From Dyella terrae (GTDB taxonomy: Bacteria > Pseudomonadota > Gammaproteobacteria > Xanthomonadales > Rhodanobacteraceae), in contig NZ_CP089414.1 in NCBI RefSeq assembly GCF_022394535.1, forward strand, positions 434,001 through 498,000: a stretch of 64,000 bases of DNA. Reading direction: 5' to 3'. Under the pieces are notes generated by a model. It was not told where the DNA came from and ran no database searches. It was given only the letters and a program-made list of their open reading frames with translations. Each line of letters opens with the position of its first letter. The first letter of the stretch is position 1. Position numbers and translations under genes: made by a program. Below, in pieces: positions 25,563 through 34,495 of this stretch.

Positions 25563-27236
25563 ATGTGCTCGATCTTCGGCATGTTCGATCTGCAACCCGG
25601 CGATGATCTGGCGGCCTTGCGCCAGCAGGCGCTGGAACTGTCCCAGCGGCAGCGCCATCGCGGCCCGGACTGGAGTGGCGTCTTCGTCGATGCAGGGGTG
25701 ATCCTTGTGCACGAACGCCTCGCCATTGTCGATCCCGCCAGCGGCGCGCAGCCCTTGCGTTCGCGCGATGGTGTACTGGCGCTGGCGGTGAACGGCGAGA
25801 TCTACAACCACCGCGAGCTTCGAGCGGCCAGCGACTACGACTTCACCACGGGTTCCGATTGCGAGGTGATCAACGCGCTGCATCAGGATGGCGCGACGCC
25901 TGCCGAATGGGTGTCCAGCCTCAACGGGATCTTTGCCTTCGCGCTGTGGGACAGCGCGGCGTCGCGTTACGTCATTGCGCGCGATCCCATCGGCGTGTGC
26001 CCGCTCTATTGGGGACACGATGGCGATGGGCGTCTGTGCGTCGCCTCGGAGATGAAGTCGCTGGTGGGCCTGTGCCATGACGTTGCGCCGTTTCCACCGG
26101 GACATATTTACGACAGCGCGGACGGCCAACTACGCTGCTACTACGTGAAACCATGGCGCGACTACGCGGCTACCCAGGGACATGATGTGTCGTTGCCGGC
26201 GCTGCGCGAGGCGTTCGAGCAGGCGGTGCACCGTCAGCTGATGACCGACGTGCCCTATGGCGTGCTGCTTTCCGGTGGCCTGGATTCTTCACTGGTGGCC
26301 GCCTGCGCCGCGCGCTTCGCGCGTCATCGCGTGGAAGACAATGACCGTGCGGAAGCCTGGTGGCCACGCCTGCATTCGTTCGCGATCGGGCTGGAAGGCT
26401 CACCGGATCTCGCCGCCGCACAGATTGCGGCCGACGCGTTGGGTACGGTGCATCACGGCTTTGTCTATACCTTCTGGGAAGGGCTGGATGCGTTGCCGGA
26501 GGTGATCCGCCATGTCGAAACCTACGACGTGACTACTATCCGCGCCTCCACACCCATGTACTTGCTGGCACGCCGCATCAAGGCCATGGGCGTGAAGATG
26601 GTGCTGTCGGGCGAAGGTTCGGACGAGATCTTTGGTGGCTACCTGTATTTCCACAAGGCGCCTTCTGCAGAAGCTTTCCATGAGGAGACCGTGCGCAAGC
26701 TCGACGCACTGCACAGCTACGACTGCCTGCGTGCCAACAAATCGATGATGGCGTGGGGTGTGGAGGCACGTGTGCCGTTTCTTGACCTGGAATTTCTCGA
26801 CGTGGCGATGGGCATGGATGCACGCCACAAGATGGCGGGGCAGGGACGCATCGAGAAAGCCGTGTTGCGCGAGGCGTTCCAGGGCGCATTGCCGGATGAC
26901 ATTCTCTGGCGGCAGAAGGAGCAGTTCAGCGATGGCGTGGGCTATGGCTGGATCGATGGCCTGAAGGCCCATGCGGAGCAGGCCGTGAGCGATCGCGAGT
27001 TCGCCGCAGCGACGACACGCTTCCCGCATAACCCGCCGGCTACCAAGGAGGCGTATCTGTATCGGCGCATCTTTGAGCGCTTCTATCCAGGGCCGGCTTG
27101 TGCAGAGACGGTACCGGGAGGCAAATCCATTGCCTGCTCTTCACCTGCGGCGCTGGCGTGGGATCCGGCGTTCGCCGCAGCTGCCGATCCGTCGGGGCGG
27201 GCTGTACGTGGCGTGCACCAGCAGGCGCTGGCGTAA
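25563..27236 (+). CDS. asnB: Asparagine synthase (glutamine-hydrolysing), class B
   Basis: A 557-residue cytoplasmic enzyme that makes asparagine from aspartate, glutamine and ATP. The ATG at 25563 is fixed by the second residue: Cys2 (MCSIFGMFD) is the N-terminal nucleophile of the glutaminase domain after Met removal. The glutaminase domain (1-205; RGPDWSG, NGEIYNH) is followed by the synthetase domain with the ATP-pyrophosphatase loop SGGLDSS (237-243) and GEGSDEIFGGYLYF. The length agrees with E. coli AsnB (554). An AGGAA motif lies about 11 bases upstream. Expression appears to be controlled by the attenuator just upstream, so Asn starvation should raise transcription. Confidence 0.96.
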   Translation: MCSIFGMFDLQPGDDLAALRQQALELSQRQRHRGPDWSGVFVDAGVILVHERLAIVDPASGAQPLRSRDGVLALAVNGEIYNHRELRAASDYDFTTGSDCEVINALHQDGATPAEWVSSLNGIFAFALWDSAASRYVIARDPIGVCPLYWGHDGDGRLCVASEMKSLVGLCHDVAPFPPGHIYDSADGQLRCYYVKPWRDYAATQGHDVSLPALREAFEQAVHRQLMTDVPYGVLLSGGLDSSLVAACAARFARHRVEDNDRAEAWWPRLHSFAIGLEGSPDLAAAQIAADALGTVHHGFVYTFWEGLDALPEVIRHVETYDVTTIRASTPMYLLARRIKAMGVKMVLSGEGSDEIFGGYLYFHKAPSAEAFHEETVRKLDALHSYDCLRANKSMMAWGVEARVPFLDLEFLDVAMGMDARHKMAGQGRIEKAVLREAFQGALPDDILWRQKEQFSDGVGYGWIDGLKAHAEQAVSDREFAAATTRFPHNPPATKEAYLYRRIFERFYPGPACAETVPGGKSIACSSPAALAWDPAFAAAADPSGRAVRGVHQQALA

Positions 27237-27242
27237 GGCTGC

Positions 27243-27276
27243 GGCGCCACGCTGCCCCGGAGGACGGCGTGGCGCC
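27243..27276. terminator. Hairpin between convergent asnB and the PEP/pyruvate-binding protein gene
   Basis: GGCGCCACGC (27243-27252) and GCGTGGCGCC (27267-27276) form a perfect 10-bp stem with a 14-base loop in the 47-base gap between the two stop codons. There is no T tract, but the position and stem strength suggest transcription separation in both directions. Confidence 0.6.
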
Positions 27277-27283
27277 AGCACAT

Positions 27284-29779
27284 TCAGACGTCCAGACGCA
27301 CTACCTGGCCGTTGCGCCCATCCACGCGTACACGCTCGCCATTGCGCAGCAAGCGAGTCACGTTGCGCACGCTCATGACCGCCGGTAGCCCCAGTTCGCG
27401 GGCCGTCACGGCGCCGTGCGACAACGGCCCACCGCTTTCCGTGATGATGCCGATGGCCTGGTAGAACAAAGGTGTCCAGGCCGGGTTGGTGGTGCGCGCG
27501 ACGAGGATGGTGTCCTTGGGGAAGCGGGCGAAATCCTCGGGGCCGTTCACCACGAACACGTCCCCTTCGATCACACCGGGGCTGCCGCCCAGGCCTTTCA
27601 GGGCATTGCTATCGGTGTCGGGTTCTTCGTGCTCGCCGTGGACCCAGTCGGGTATGCGTTGCCCTGCGGCTTCGTAGCCTTGCTTGTGTTCGGCCACGGC
27701 GGCGGGGATGGCTTCCAGATGCTGCTCGCGCATGGCCACATCCAGGATGCGCAGCGGGATGAAGTAGATGTCGGAAGCATCAGTGAGCACACCCGCCTGC
27801 ACCAGTCGCTCGCCGATGGCGCGCAGGCCACGACGGAGCGGCAAGGTGAGTCGCGTGGTCTGGTAATGCTCCAGATCATCCAGTGCGGTATAGACGCGTG
27901 CGAGGCGAATGACCTCGTGCACCAGATAGCGCAGTTCTTCTGGGGCCTCGCTGAGCACGCGATGTTCCATGTCCGCCTGGGCGATCTTCTGTCGTCGTTC
28001 GGTGGCGGCGCGATCTTCGTCCGTCCGCTGGCACAGGATTTTCAGCTGATCCAGCACGATGTGCGGTGCTTCGATCCAGGTCGGGTGGTACGCATCGAAA
28101 TCCAGCTCGCGGTGGCCATGCCGTTGCAGGAATGTCGCGAACTCGCGCGCAAAGGTGGGGTGCGAAGGCAGGAGCTGGACCAGCTCATGCCCGGAAAGGG
28201 TTTCCATTGCCTGCGCGAGCGTGGCGTCGGCCCGCGCCAGTCGCGACAGCGCCCACAACTCTGCGTTGACTTGTCCGGTCTTGGTGTCGGTGACAGCGAG
28301 CAGGCGGTCGAATACTTCCTGTGCCTGCTCGGGCGGGAGGGCCAGCTTGAGCATTTGCAGCAGACCGGTATACAAGGTGCGCTGGGTGAGTGAGATGGCG
28401 ATGTTGGGCAGGAAGTAGCGGGTGCCGAGCGCATTGATGCGCATGACGTAATCCCATAGCGCCGGCAGCGGCAGTCCTTCGAGCGACTCGCGCATCAGTG
28501 AGCCGATCTCGATGAGATAGGTGTCCAGGTCGCGCATCCATGTCACCGGCAGCTCCTGCACCCAGGCGAACTGGCTGGCGATCTGCGGCAGCGCGGCGCG
28601 CACGCTTTCCACGTCCTTGAGCATGCGCGTGGGTGTGCGCCCACTGTAAAGGCGTACGGCGTTCTGGTTGCCGTAGATGTAGTAGTCGCGCATGACAAAC
28701 CATTTGTCGCCGAACGGCGGCAAGCCCATCAGGCGAAAGCTGTGGTTGAGCGACGCGTGGAAGCCTTCTTCGCACAGGTCCCAGGTGAGTGGCGTCATCG
28801 GGTTGGGAAACCGCTCCGCCGATTCGTCACGCGTCCAGCGTGCAGGAACACGGGTGATGGCGCGTGACTGCAGCAGGTACAGCGAACCGTCTTGCCAGGC
28901 CCATTCGATATCTTGCGGAAAACCGAAGTGCGCCTCTGCCGCGACCGCAAGACGCGCGACGGCTTGGCGTTGCGATTCGTCCAGCGATGCGCGCTGGCGT
29001 TGTTCTGCGGGCAGTTCGACGTGTCGTGTTCCGTTGGCCTCATCGGCTATCAATGCATGGGTCTTCTCGGCGACAGAGGCTTCCGTATCGCCGAAGTCGC
29101 TACGGTGCTGGCGGAATTCGTCGACGGGCGACTCGCCCGCGACTACGGTTTCACCTAGGCCGAAGGACGCGTTGATCAGTACCTGATCGAGTTCGCCGCG
29201 CACCGGGTCGATGGAGAACGCAACGCCGGCGGCCTCATCCACGCCGACCTGCACTAGCGATTGCACCACCACGGCCATCGCTGCATCCAGGTGGTTCAGT
29301 CCCATCCGTTCGCGGTAGGGAAGCACATGCGCGTTCCACAGCGAGGCGTAGCACGCGCGAATGGCCTCGGCGATGGCGGCTGTACCGCGTACACCGAGGA
29401 AGGTGTCGTGTTGCCCGGCGAAGGCGGCGCCCGGAAGATCCTCCATGGTGCCGGAGGAACGCACGGCTACCGGGCCATGCAGCCCGGCGTCGTCGATAGC
29501 GGTGGCTAACGCTTGTTCCAGACCTGCCGGCAGGGGATGGGCGAGCAGCAGGGCGCGAATGCGCTGGCTGCGCGCGTCGTGATCCAGCTTGTCGTCACAC
29601 AGTATCCCGGCCAGGTCGTCGCGCAACGGTGCAACGAACGCTCGATAGACATCGCTGGAGACCACGATGCCGGGTGGCACCGGCAGGTGTTGGGCCGCCT
29701 GCGCCAGGCTCGCGCCCTTGCCCCCGCTACGTGCGACATCAGTAGCCCGGGGATCGGTGAGGGCGAACAGGTACGTCAT
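27284..29779 (-). CDS. PEP/pyruvate-binding domain protein with rifampin phosphotransferase-like architecture
   Basis: An 831-residue ATP-dependent phosphotransferase. The ATP-grasp domain comes first (GGKGASLAQ, AVRSSGTMEDLPGAAFAG, LINASFGLGETVVAGE, IEWAWQDGSLYLLQSR). A long helical substrate domain follows (about 315-730), and the swivelling phospho-His domain is at the C-terminus with His788 in GGPLSHGAVTARELGLP. PEP synthase PpsA has the His domain in the middle, so this order matches the rifampin phosphotransferase (RPH) class. Whether it inactivates rifampin is unknown; many RPH-like proteins have other substrates. The start at 29779 has GGAG upstream and overlaps the PAP2 stop as ATGA. 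Confidence 0.85.
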   Translation of the reverse strand: MTYLFALTDPRATDVARSGGKGASLAQAAQHLPVPPGIVVSSDVYRAFVAPLRDDLAGILCDDKLDHDARSQRIRALLLAHPLPAGLEQALATAIDDAGLHGPVAVRSSGTMEDLPGAAFAGQHDTFLGVRGTAAIAEAIRACYASLWNAHVLPYRERMGLNHLDAAMAVVVQSLVQVGVDEAAGVAFSIDPVRGELDQVLINASFGLGETVVAGESPVDEFRQHRSDFGDTEASVAEKTHALIADEANGTRHVELPAEQRQRASLDESQRQAVARLAVAAEAHFGFPQDIEWAWQDGSLYLLQSRAITRVPARWTRDESAERFPNPMTPLTWDLCEEGFHASLNHSFRLMGLPPFGDKWFVMRDYYIYGNQNAVRLYSGRTPTRMLKDVESVRAALPQIASQFAWVQELPVTWMRDLDTYLIEIGSLMRESLEGLPLPALWDYVMRINALGTRYFLPNIAISLTQRTLYTGLLQMLKLALPPEQAQEVFDRLLAVTDTKTGQVNAELWALSRLARADATLAQAMETLSGHELVQLLPSHPTFAREFATFLQRHGHRELDFDAYHPTWIEAPHIVLDQLKILCQRTDEDRAATERRQKIAQADMEHRVLSEAPEELRYLVHEVIRLARVYTALDDLEHYQTTRLTLPLRRGLRAIGERLVQAGVLTDASDIYFIPLRILDVAMREQHLEAIPAAVAEHKQGYEAAGQRIPDWVHGEHEEPDTDSNALKGLGGSPGVIEGDVFVVNGPEDFARFPKDTILVARTTNPAWTPLFYQAIGIITESGGPLSHGAVTARELGLPAVMSVRNVTRLLRNGERVRVDGRNGQVVRLDV

Positions 29780-30639
29780 ACAGAGCACTCCTTGCGATAA
29801 CGCTGGACGAAGGTGAGCACCACGGCGGCCAGCGTCAGGCCGCACAACACGTCGATGCCGTAGTGATAGCGCAGATAAACCGTGGCAATGACCAACGCCG
29901 TCACCACTGGGGCCAGCACTACCGCGATGCGTCGGTAGCCGCCCAATGCGAAGAAGCCAAGAACATAGGTGCCGATGCCGGCATGCAGGCTGGGAAATAC
30001 ATCCATGCCGGTGATACCGTTCTTTACGACGGACACCAGGAACGCTGTGATAGGACCGCCCTGCGGTGGATACGGAAATGTCTGCGGGAAAGCCAGGTAC
30101 GGCCCACCTGCCGGCACAAGCACATAACCCACGAAGCCCAGCAGGTACATCAGCGTGAGCCCGATGAAGAACGCCTTCGCTTCATTGCTGCGGCGACGCA
30201 TGCTGAAACCGATAACCGGTAAAAGCACTACGAAGTAGAACAGGAAATAACCCGTGCTGAGGATTTCCGAGAGCCATGCGTGCTCCCAGCCCAGGATGTG
30301 TTCGGGCAAGCTGGCGCCGCCCCATAGCCGACGATCCAGTGCGAGTAGTGCGGCGTCCGCCGGATGTGTGATGTAGACCGCGCGGATGGCTTTGAACAAC
30401 GGGAAGATCAACCAGCATGCGGCGAACTGGAGCGTGCCGCGCCACTGGCGCATGAGCGAGGTGTCGTTTCCTCGCAGAGTCGTCGCCGCCACCAGCCATG
30501 CGGCGGCACCCACCACGACCGTGGCGTGCAACATGCGGTCGTCGAGCTGCCACGCGGCGAATCCGCCCGCGAGCAGAAGCAGCAGTAACTCGATTTGAAA
30601 CAGTATGCCGATCCATCGGCCCCAACGTTCCATCGTCAC
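29776..30639 (-). CDS. PAP2 family membrane phosphatase / inositolphosphotransferase-like
   Basis: A 287-residue integral membrane protein with about six helices. The phosphatase motifs are MDVFPSLHAG, with the catalytic His, and YLRYHYGIDVLCG, as in the PAP2_3/Aur1-type branch that acts on lipid phosphates. The GTG at 30639 is preferred because AGGAG is 9 bases upstream; the ATG at 30633 would have 15-base spacing. The 5' end lies just after the acyltransferase stop, whose last codons contain this ribosome-binding site, and the 3' end overlaps the next gene by 4 bases. The three genes are thus coupled, suggesting a joint role in membrane or lipid-phosphate metabolism. Confidence 0.85.
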   Translation of the reverse strand: MTMERWGRWIGILFQIELLLLLLAGGFAAWQLDDRMLHATVVVGAAAWLVAATTLRGNDTSLMRQWRGTLQFAACWLIFPLFKAIRAVYITHPADAALLALDRRLWGGASLPEHILGWEHAWLSEILSTGYFLFYFVVLLPVIGFSMRRRSNEAKAFFIGLTLMYLLGFVGYVLVPAGGPYLAFPQTFPYPPQGGPITAFLVSVVKNGITGMDVFPSLHAGIGTYVLGFFALGGYRRIAVVLAPVVTALVIATVYLRYHYGIDVLCGLTLAAVVLTFVQRYRKECSV

Positions 30640-30645
30640 TTTGTA

Positions 30646-31694
30646 TTACTCCTGAGGAAACATGTGCGGATAGCGCCACCAGCCGATCGCGGCCAGTGCG
30701 ATCAATGTCAGCGCGGGTAGTGGATGCCAAATCGTTAGCGCCACGATCATCGGCAACCAGATGAGCCCGGCGAAGAACCCCCCCCGGCCATGCGGAAGAA
30801 CGTCACCGTGTTGCGGGCATCGGCCTTGCTCCCCGTCACTGCTGCCGCCAACGCGATCGGGAGGCAGGTCAGGATCAGGCTGGCGAGCGGCAATGCATCC
30901 CAGAGCCAATGCACGTGACTGGACCGTGCTGCTGGCGGAGCAGGTGCGAGTTCTGGCTTTGCCTGTGCGGTAAGCAAGGCTTCCGCATAGGATTCGCCAG
31001 CGGCAAGGCGGTGGCGCGCCCACGCTTCGGCGCTGGCGAACTGGGCTTCATCGCGACAGTTCACCGAGATGGCATCCAGTGCGTGGCCGATGGCTTCATG
31101 CGCGCGGTTCTCCCACGAGCGCAGGGCTTCACCGTCTTCGCGTGCAGGCAGAGTGATCGCTGGACCCCGCATGATTTCCACGTGCGAGCGAAAGCCGTCC
31201 GGTCGCACGTAGTGCAGGCCGACGGGCAGTACCGAGACGGGCGTGCCCTCCACCAACAAACGGCACGCCATGCGGGCGGCGCCGCGTTGATAGGGCAGGG
31301 GGCGATGGCCCCATTCGCTGCTGCCTTCGGGAAAAACCACCAGGTCGCCGCCGGCGCGCAGGTGCGCGCAGCCGGCATCTACGGGGTCGTCGAAGGCAGA
31401 ACGTTGGATGCCATAGCGTTCGCGATCCTTGTCGCGCACTACGGGAATGCCCGTGAACATCCAACGCAGCAAGCGACTGCGCAACAACTGGACGGATATC
31501 AGGAACTGGGCGCGTGGAAACGCCCGGAGCACGGTGTAGCCGTCGATGGCGCCGTTGCGGTGGCTGCTGACCACCAGGCGGGCTTTGTTGGCTGGTTGAG
31601 CCGCACCAACCACATCGATGCGCCCGAAATAGAGGCTGCGCAACAGCCAGGCGACCAGACGATAACGCAAGGGCAGCGACGCTCCGGTCGCCAT
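30646..31694 (-). pseudogene. PlsC-type acyltransferase, frame broken in a G8 tract
   Basis: A lysophospholipid acyltransferase-type protein. Motifs visible are SSHRNGAIDG (HxxxxD-type; normally HxxxxD with Asp), GIPVVRDKDR, VVFPEGSSEWG and SVLPVGLHYV. The start at 31694 has AAGGAAG 9 bases upstream; the ATG at 31721 has none. The frame runs into a tract of eight G (30778-30785) and then ends at 30747 with low-complexity residues. If the tract had nine or six G the frame would continue with FFAGLIWLPMIVALTIW and end at TAA 30646 (MFPQE), giving a typical C-terminal membrane segment. This points to a homopolymer indel, a phase-variable tract or a sequencing error. Confidence 0.75.
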
Positions 31695-31849
31695 GGGGAC
31701 GGTCTTCCTTGACTTGGTCATTCGGATCCACGAAGCGGCGACGCCGGCATCATGCCCAGAAGCCCGGGGGCGGTTGTAAAGAAATTGCTGGGACGGAATC
31801 GCGAGGTGGCCAGTACGCCGGTACTGGCCGGAATCAGGCGCTGGCTTTG

Positions 31850-33166
31850 TCAGTGAAGGTTATGGTGCACGAGCACGCAGGTGTGCTGCTTCTCGAAATC
31901 GATATAGAAGTCCATATCGCCGAGGGCGCCGCTGCCCAGGATATAGCTCCACGCGAGATCCGCATCCGGGAATACGCCAAAGGTCATCTGGATGGGTTGA
32001 CCGGAAACGATCACATCGGCGCTCGCCTGTTTGACGCGAGCGACATGCTCCGCGCCGATATCGCGGATGCGCATGCTCTTGTGCGCGCTGGCTTGTACTT
32101 CATCCATCGCCGCCTGGTTGCCGCTGAGGTAGAACGCACTGCCAGTATCGAGCAGCGTCGTCCGCAAGCTGCCGTTGATGGAAAGCGCTACCACCGGGCG
32201 CACGGTGTTACCCCACATGTCCGAGGAGACGAGCATCGGCTCGTTGCAAGCCGGACGGTCGCCGCCCTTGCCATAAACCTGGAGTTCGCGCTGGGTGAAG
32301 CGGAACGCGCCGAGCTGACGCAGGATGTCCAAGCCGATCAGGCGACGATTGTTCGGCACGATCTCCACGGGCGCGTTTTCCAGCGTGATCGAGCCGAAGT
32401 GAGCCTGTTCCAGAATGCCGTGCGTCACGGGCACGTTCTTGGACAGCAGGCCCCGCGTTTTGCCATCGGTGCCTAGCGAGCGGACGCCGAGTTTCACAGC
32501 GGTGTCCATATCCATGATGATCGGGCCGGCTCCCGTATCCAGCGTCATGCGCACGGAAGCGCCGTTAGCGGCTTCCAACATCACCGCGCCGCGCTGGTCA
32601 TAAGCGGCCTTCAGGAGGGCAAGGGTGAAATCGCCTTCAGGTTTGCCGAGGTGGAAGGGTGGAATGTCGCGTTGCGTGGCCGCGTAGCTGGTCATGCGGT
32701 CGAGCTCACTCTGGGGAACGCGGCCCGCGAAGCGCTTGACGATGTCCAGTTCCTCCGCGTCCGCTGCCTTGCCGCCCCGCGCGAGGCGCATGTTGCCGCT
32801 GGCGAAGCGGGCGCAGTACAGCGCCACCATGGGCTGCGTGGCGATTAGCTCCTTCTCGCACAGGCGTGCGTCTTCGGTGGCCTTGTCCAGGTTGTAGTGG
32901 ATGCGCTCCAGCGCCATGGCCGCCAGCACGTGGGCTGCCGGGTCGGGATTCTGCTGGTACATGGCGGCCATGGCCGGTACATCAGCCTTCGCGATGGCGG
33001 CGTTGACGGCTCGCACGGCTTGCTCGGCCGTCAGGGTGGCCGGATCAGGGGTGGCGGTCGAGGTGGCCGGTGCCGGCGTAGCGTTCGTCGCGGCCTGCGA
33101 TGTCCCCATCGTGGCCGTGGCCAGAGCAGCCAGGCCAAGCAGTGCCCAAGACTTCATCCGATGCAT
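31850..33166 (-). CDS. Exported protein with two retropepsin-like aspartyl protease domains
   Basis: A 438-residue protein with a signal peptide (LLGLAALATATMGTSQAA) and a Thr/Pro/Ala linker. A helical repeat region (45-185) is followed by two retropepsin-like modules. The first has MTLDTGAGP and LIGLDILRQLGAF; the second has TTLLDTGSAFY and ILGSGALGDMDFYID. Each carries the DTG catalytic triad motif, so the protein could form the active pair within one chain, whereas retropepsins need a dimer. No clear Shine-Dalgarno sequence is seen at 33166; the ATG at 33157 is an alternative. It is divergent from prfB and 156 bases upstream of the acyltransferase gene in the same direction. Confidence 0.82.
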   Translation of the reverse strand: MHRMKSWALLGLAALATATMGTSQAATNATPAPATSTATPDPATLTAEQAVRAVNAAIAKADVPAMAAMYQQNPDPAAHVLAAMALERIHYNLDKATEDARLCEKELIATQPMVALYCARFASGNMRLARGGKAADAEELDIVKRFAGRVPQSELDRMTSYAATQRDIPPFHLGKPEGDFTLALLKAAYDQRGAVMLEAANGASVRMTLDTGAGPIIMDMDTAVKLGVRSLGTDGKTRGLLSKNVPVTHGILEQAHFGSITLENAPVEIVPNNRRLIGLDILRQLGAFRFTQRELQVYGKGGDRPACNEPMLVSSDMWGNTVRPVVALSINGSLRTTLLDTGSAFYLSGNQAAMDEVQASAHKSMRIRDIGAEHVARVKQASADVIVSGQPIQMTFGVFPDADLAWSYILGSGALGDMDFYIDFEKQHTCVLVHHNLH

Positions 33167-33300
33167 CCATGCGGGGTGAGAAGGCCGGAGTATAGGGATT
33201 CCCCTATGTCGGTTTCATGCAGCGCCAGGGGTGGAGCCTAGGTCCTGACAGGCCGGGGCTCTGCTATCATTGGCGACCGTTTTCCCATGATTTCCCATCC

Positions 33301-34426
33301 ATGATCGAAACTAATCCGATCCTTGCGCAGATCGCGGACCTGAAGGGCCGCGTCGAGTCGCTTAGGGGGTATCTTTGACTACGCTACCAAGCGTGAGCGT
33401 CTCGAAGAAGTAAGCCGCGAGCTGGAAAGCCCCACAGTGTGGGACGATCCGCCGCGCGCACAGGAACTGGGCCGCGAACGCGCCCGCCTGGACACCATCG
33501 TCAACGGCATCGATTCGCTGACGGCCGGCCTCATCGATGCCGGCGAATTGCTGGACATGGCTGCCGCCGACAGCGACGAGGACACCATCCAGTCCGTCGT
33601 GACCGATCTGGCCGGCCTTGAGGCCAAGGTGGCTAAGCTGGAATTCCAGCGCATGTTCTCCGGCAAGATGGACGCCAACAACGCCTTCGTGGACATCCAG
33701 GCCGGTGCCGGTGGTACCGAGGCGCAGGACTGGGCGGAAATTCTGCTCCGCATGTACCTGCGCTGGGCCGAATCGCGCGGCTGGAAGGCTGAGCTGATGG
33801 AAGTCAGCGGCGGCGAAGTGGCTGGCATCAAGTCCGCCACGTTCCGCGTCGAAGGCGACTACGCCTATGGCTGGCTGAAGACCGAAATCGGCGTGCACCG
33901 TTTGGTGCGCAAGAGCCCGTTCGACTCCGACAACCGTCGCCACACCAGTTTCACCTCGGTGTTCGTGTCGCCGGAAGTGGATGACGACATCGATATCGAC
34001 ATCAACCCGGCCGATCTGCGTACGGACGTGTACCGTTCGTCCGGCGCCGGTGGTCAGCACGTGAATAAAACCGAATCGGCGGTGCGTATCACGCATATTC
34101 CGACCAATACGGTGGTGGCCTGCCAGACCGAGCGCAGCCAGCACGCCAACCGCGATCGCGCCATGAAAATGCTGGCGGCGAAGCTGTATGAGTTGGAGGT
34201 GCAGAAGCGCAATGCCGAGAAGGATGCGCTGGAAGCTACCAAGTCCGACATCGGCTGGGGTAGCCAGATCCGCAACTACGTGCTGGACCAGAGCCGCATC
34301 AAGGATCTGCGCACCGGTATCGAGCGGTCGGATACACAGAAGGTGCTCGACGGTGACCTGGACGAATTCGTCGAGGCCAGTCTGAAGTCGGGCCTGGACG
34401 CCGGCGCCAAGCGCATCGATGCCTGA
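33301..34426 (+). CDS. prfB: Peptide chain release factor 2, with programmed +1 frameshift
   Basis: RF2, which recognises UGA and UAA stop codons and triggers peptide release. The product of 374 residues is read from 33301-33375 joined to 33377-34426. The first 25 codons end in CTT followed by TGA at 33376-33378; a +1 slip at CTT continues as DYATKRER. The second part contains the SPF anticodon tripeptide in VRKSPFDSD and the GGQ motif at 250-252, the same numbering as E. coli. Low RF2 favours the slip and so raises RF2, an autoregulatory loop. Transcription may end at the hairpin 34453-34483. Confidence 0.97.
33364..33379 (+). promoter_or_regulatory. Programmed frameshift site of prfB
   Basis: The sequence AGGGGGTATCTTTGAC contains an internal Shine-Dalgarno-like element (AGGGGG) three bases before the slippery CTT codon and the in-frame TGA followed by C, the poorest stop context. 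All the elements of the known bacterial prfB site are present, so the break is functional rather than an error. Confidence 0.97.
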
Positions 34427-34452
34427 TCGCCGGCATGGGATGTAACACGCAG

Positions 34453-34483
34453 GCAGCCGACGCGTTCTCCGCTCGGCTGCTTT
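34453..34483 (+). terminator. Hairpin after prfB
   Basis: GCAGCCGA (34453-34460) and TCGGCTGC (34473-34480) form an 8-bp stem with a 12-base loop followed by TTTAAA. The short T tract makes it a moderate intrinsic terminator 27 bases after the prfB stop and just ahead of the next gene's AAAGGAC ribosome-binding site. Confidence 0.6.
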
Positions 34484-34495
34484 AAAGGACAGGCC

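Noticed and set aside
29776-29779. Separate promoter between the PAP2 and RPH-like genes
   Set aside because: The genes overlap by 4 bases, so translational coupling explains the arrangement.
33301-33378. Premature stop in prfB as a pseudogene signal
   Set aside because: The stop is part of the well-known programmed frameshift element with all its parts in place.
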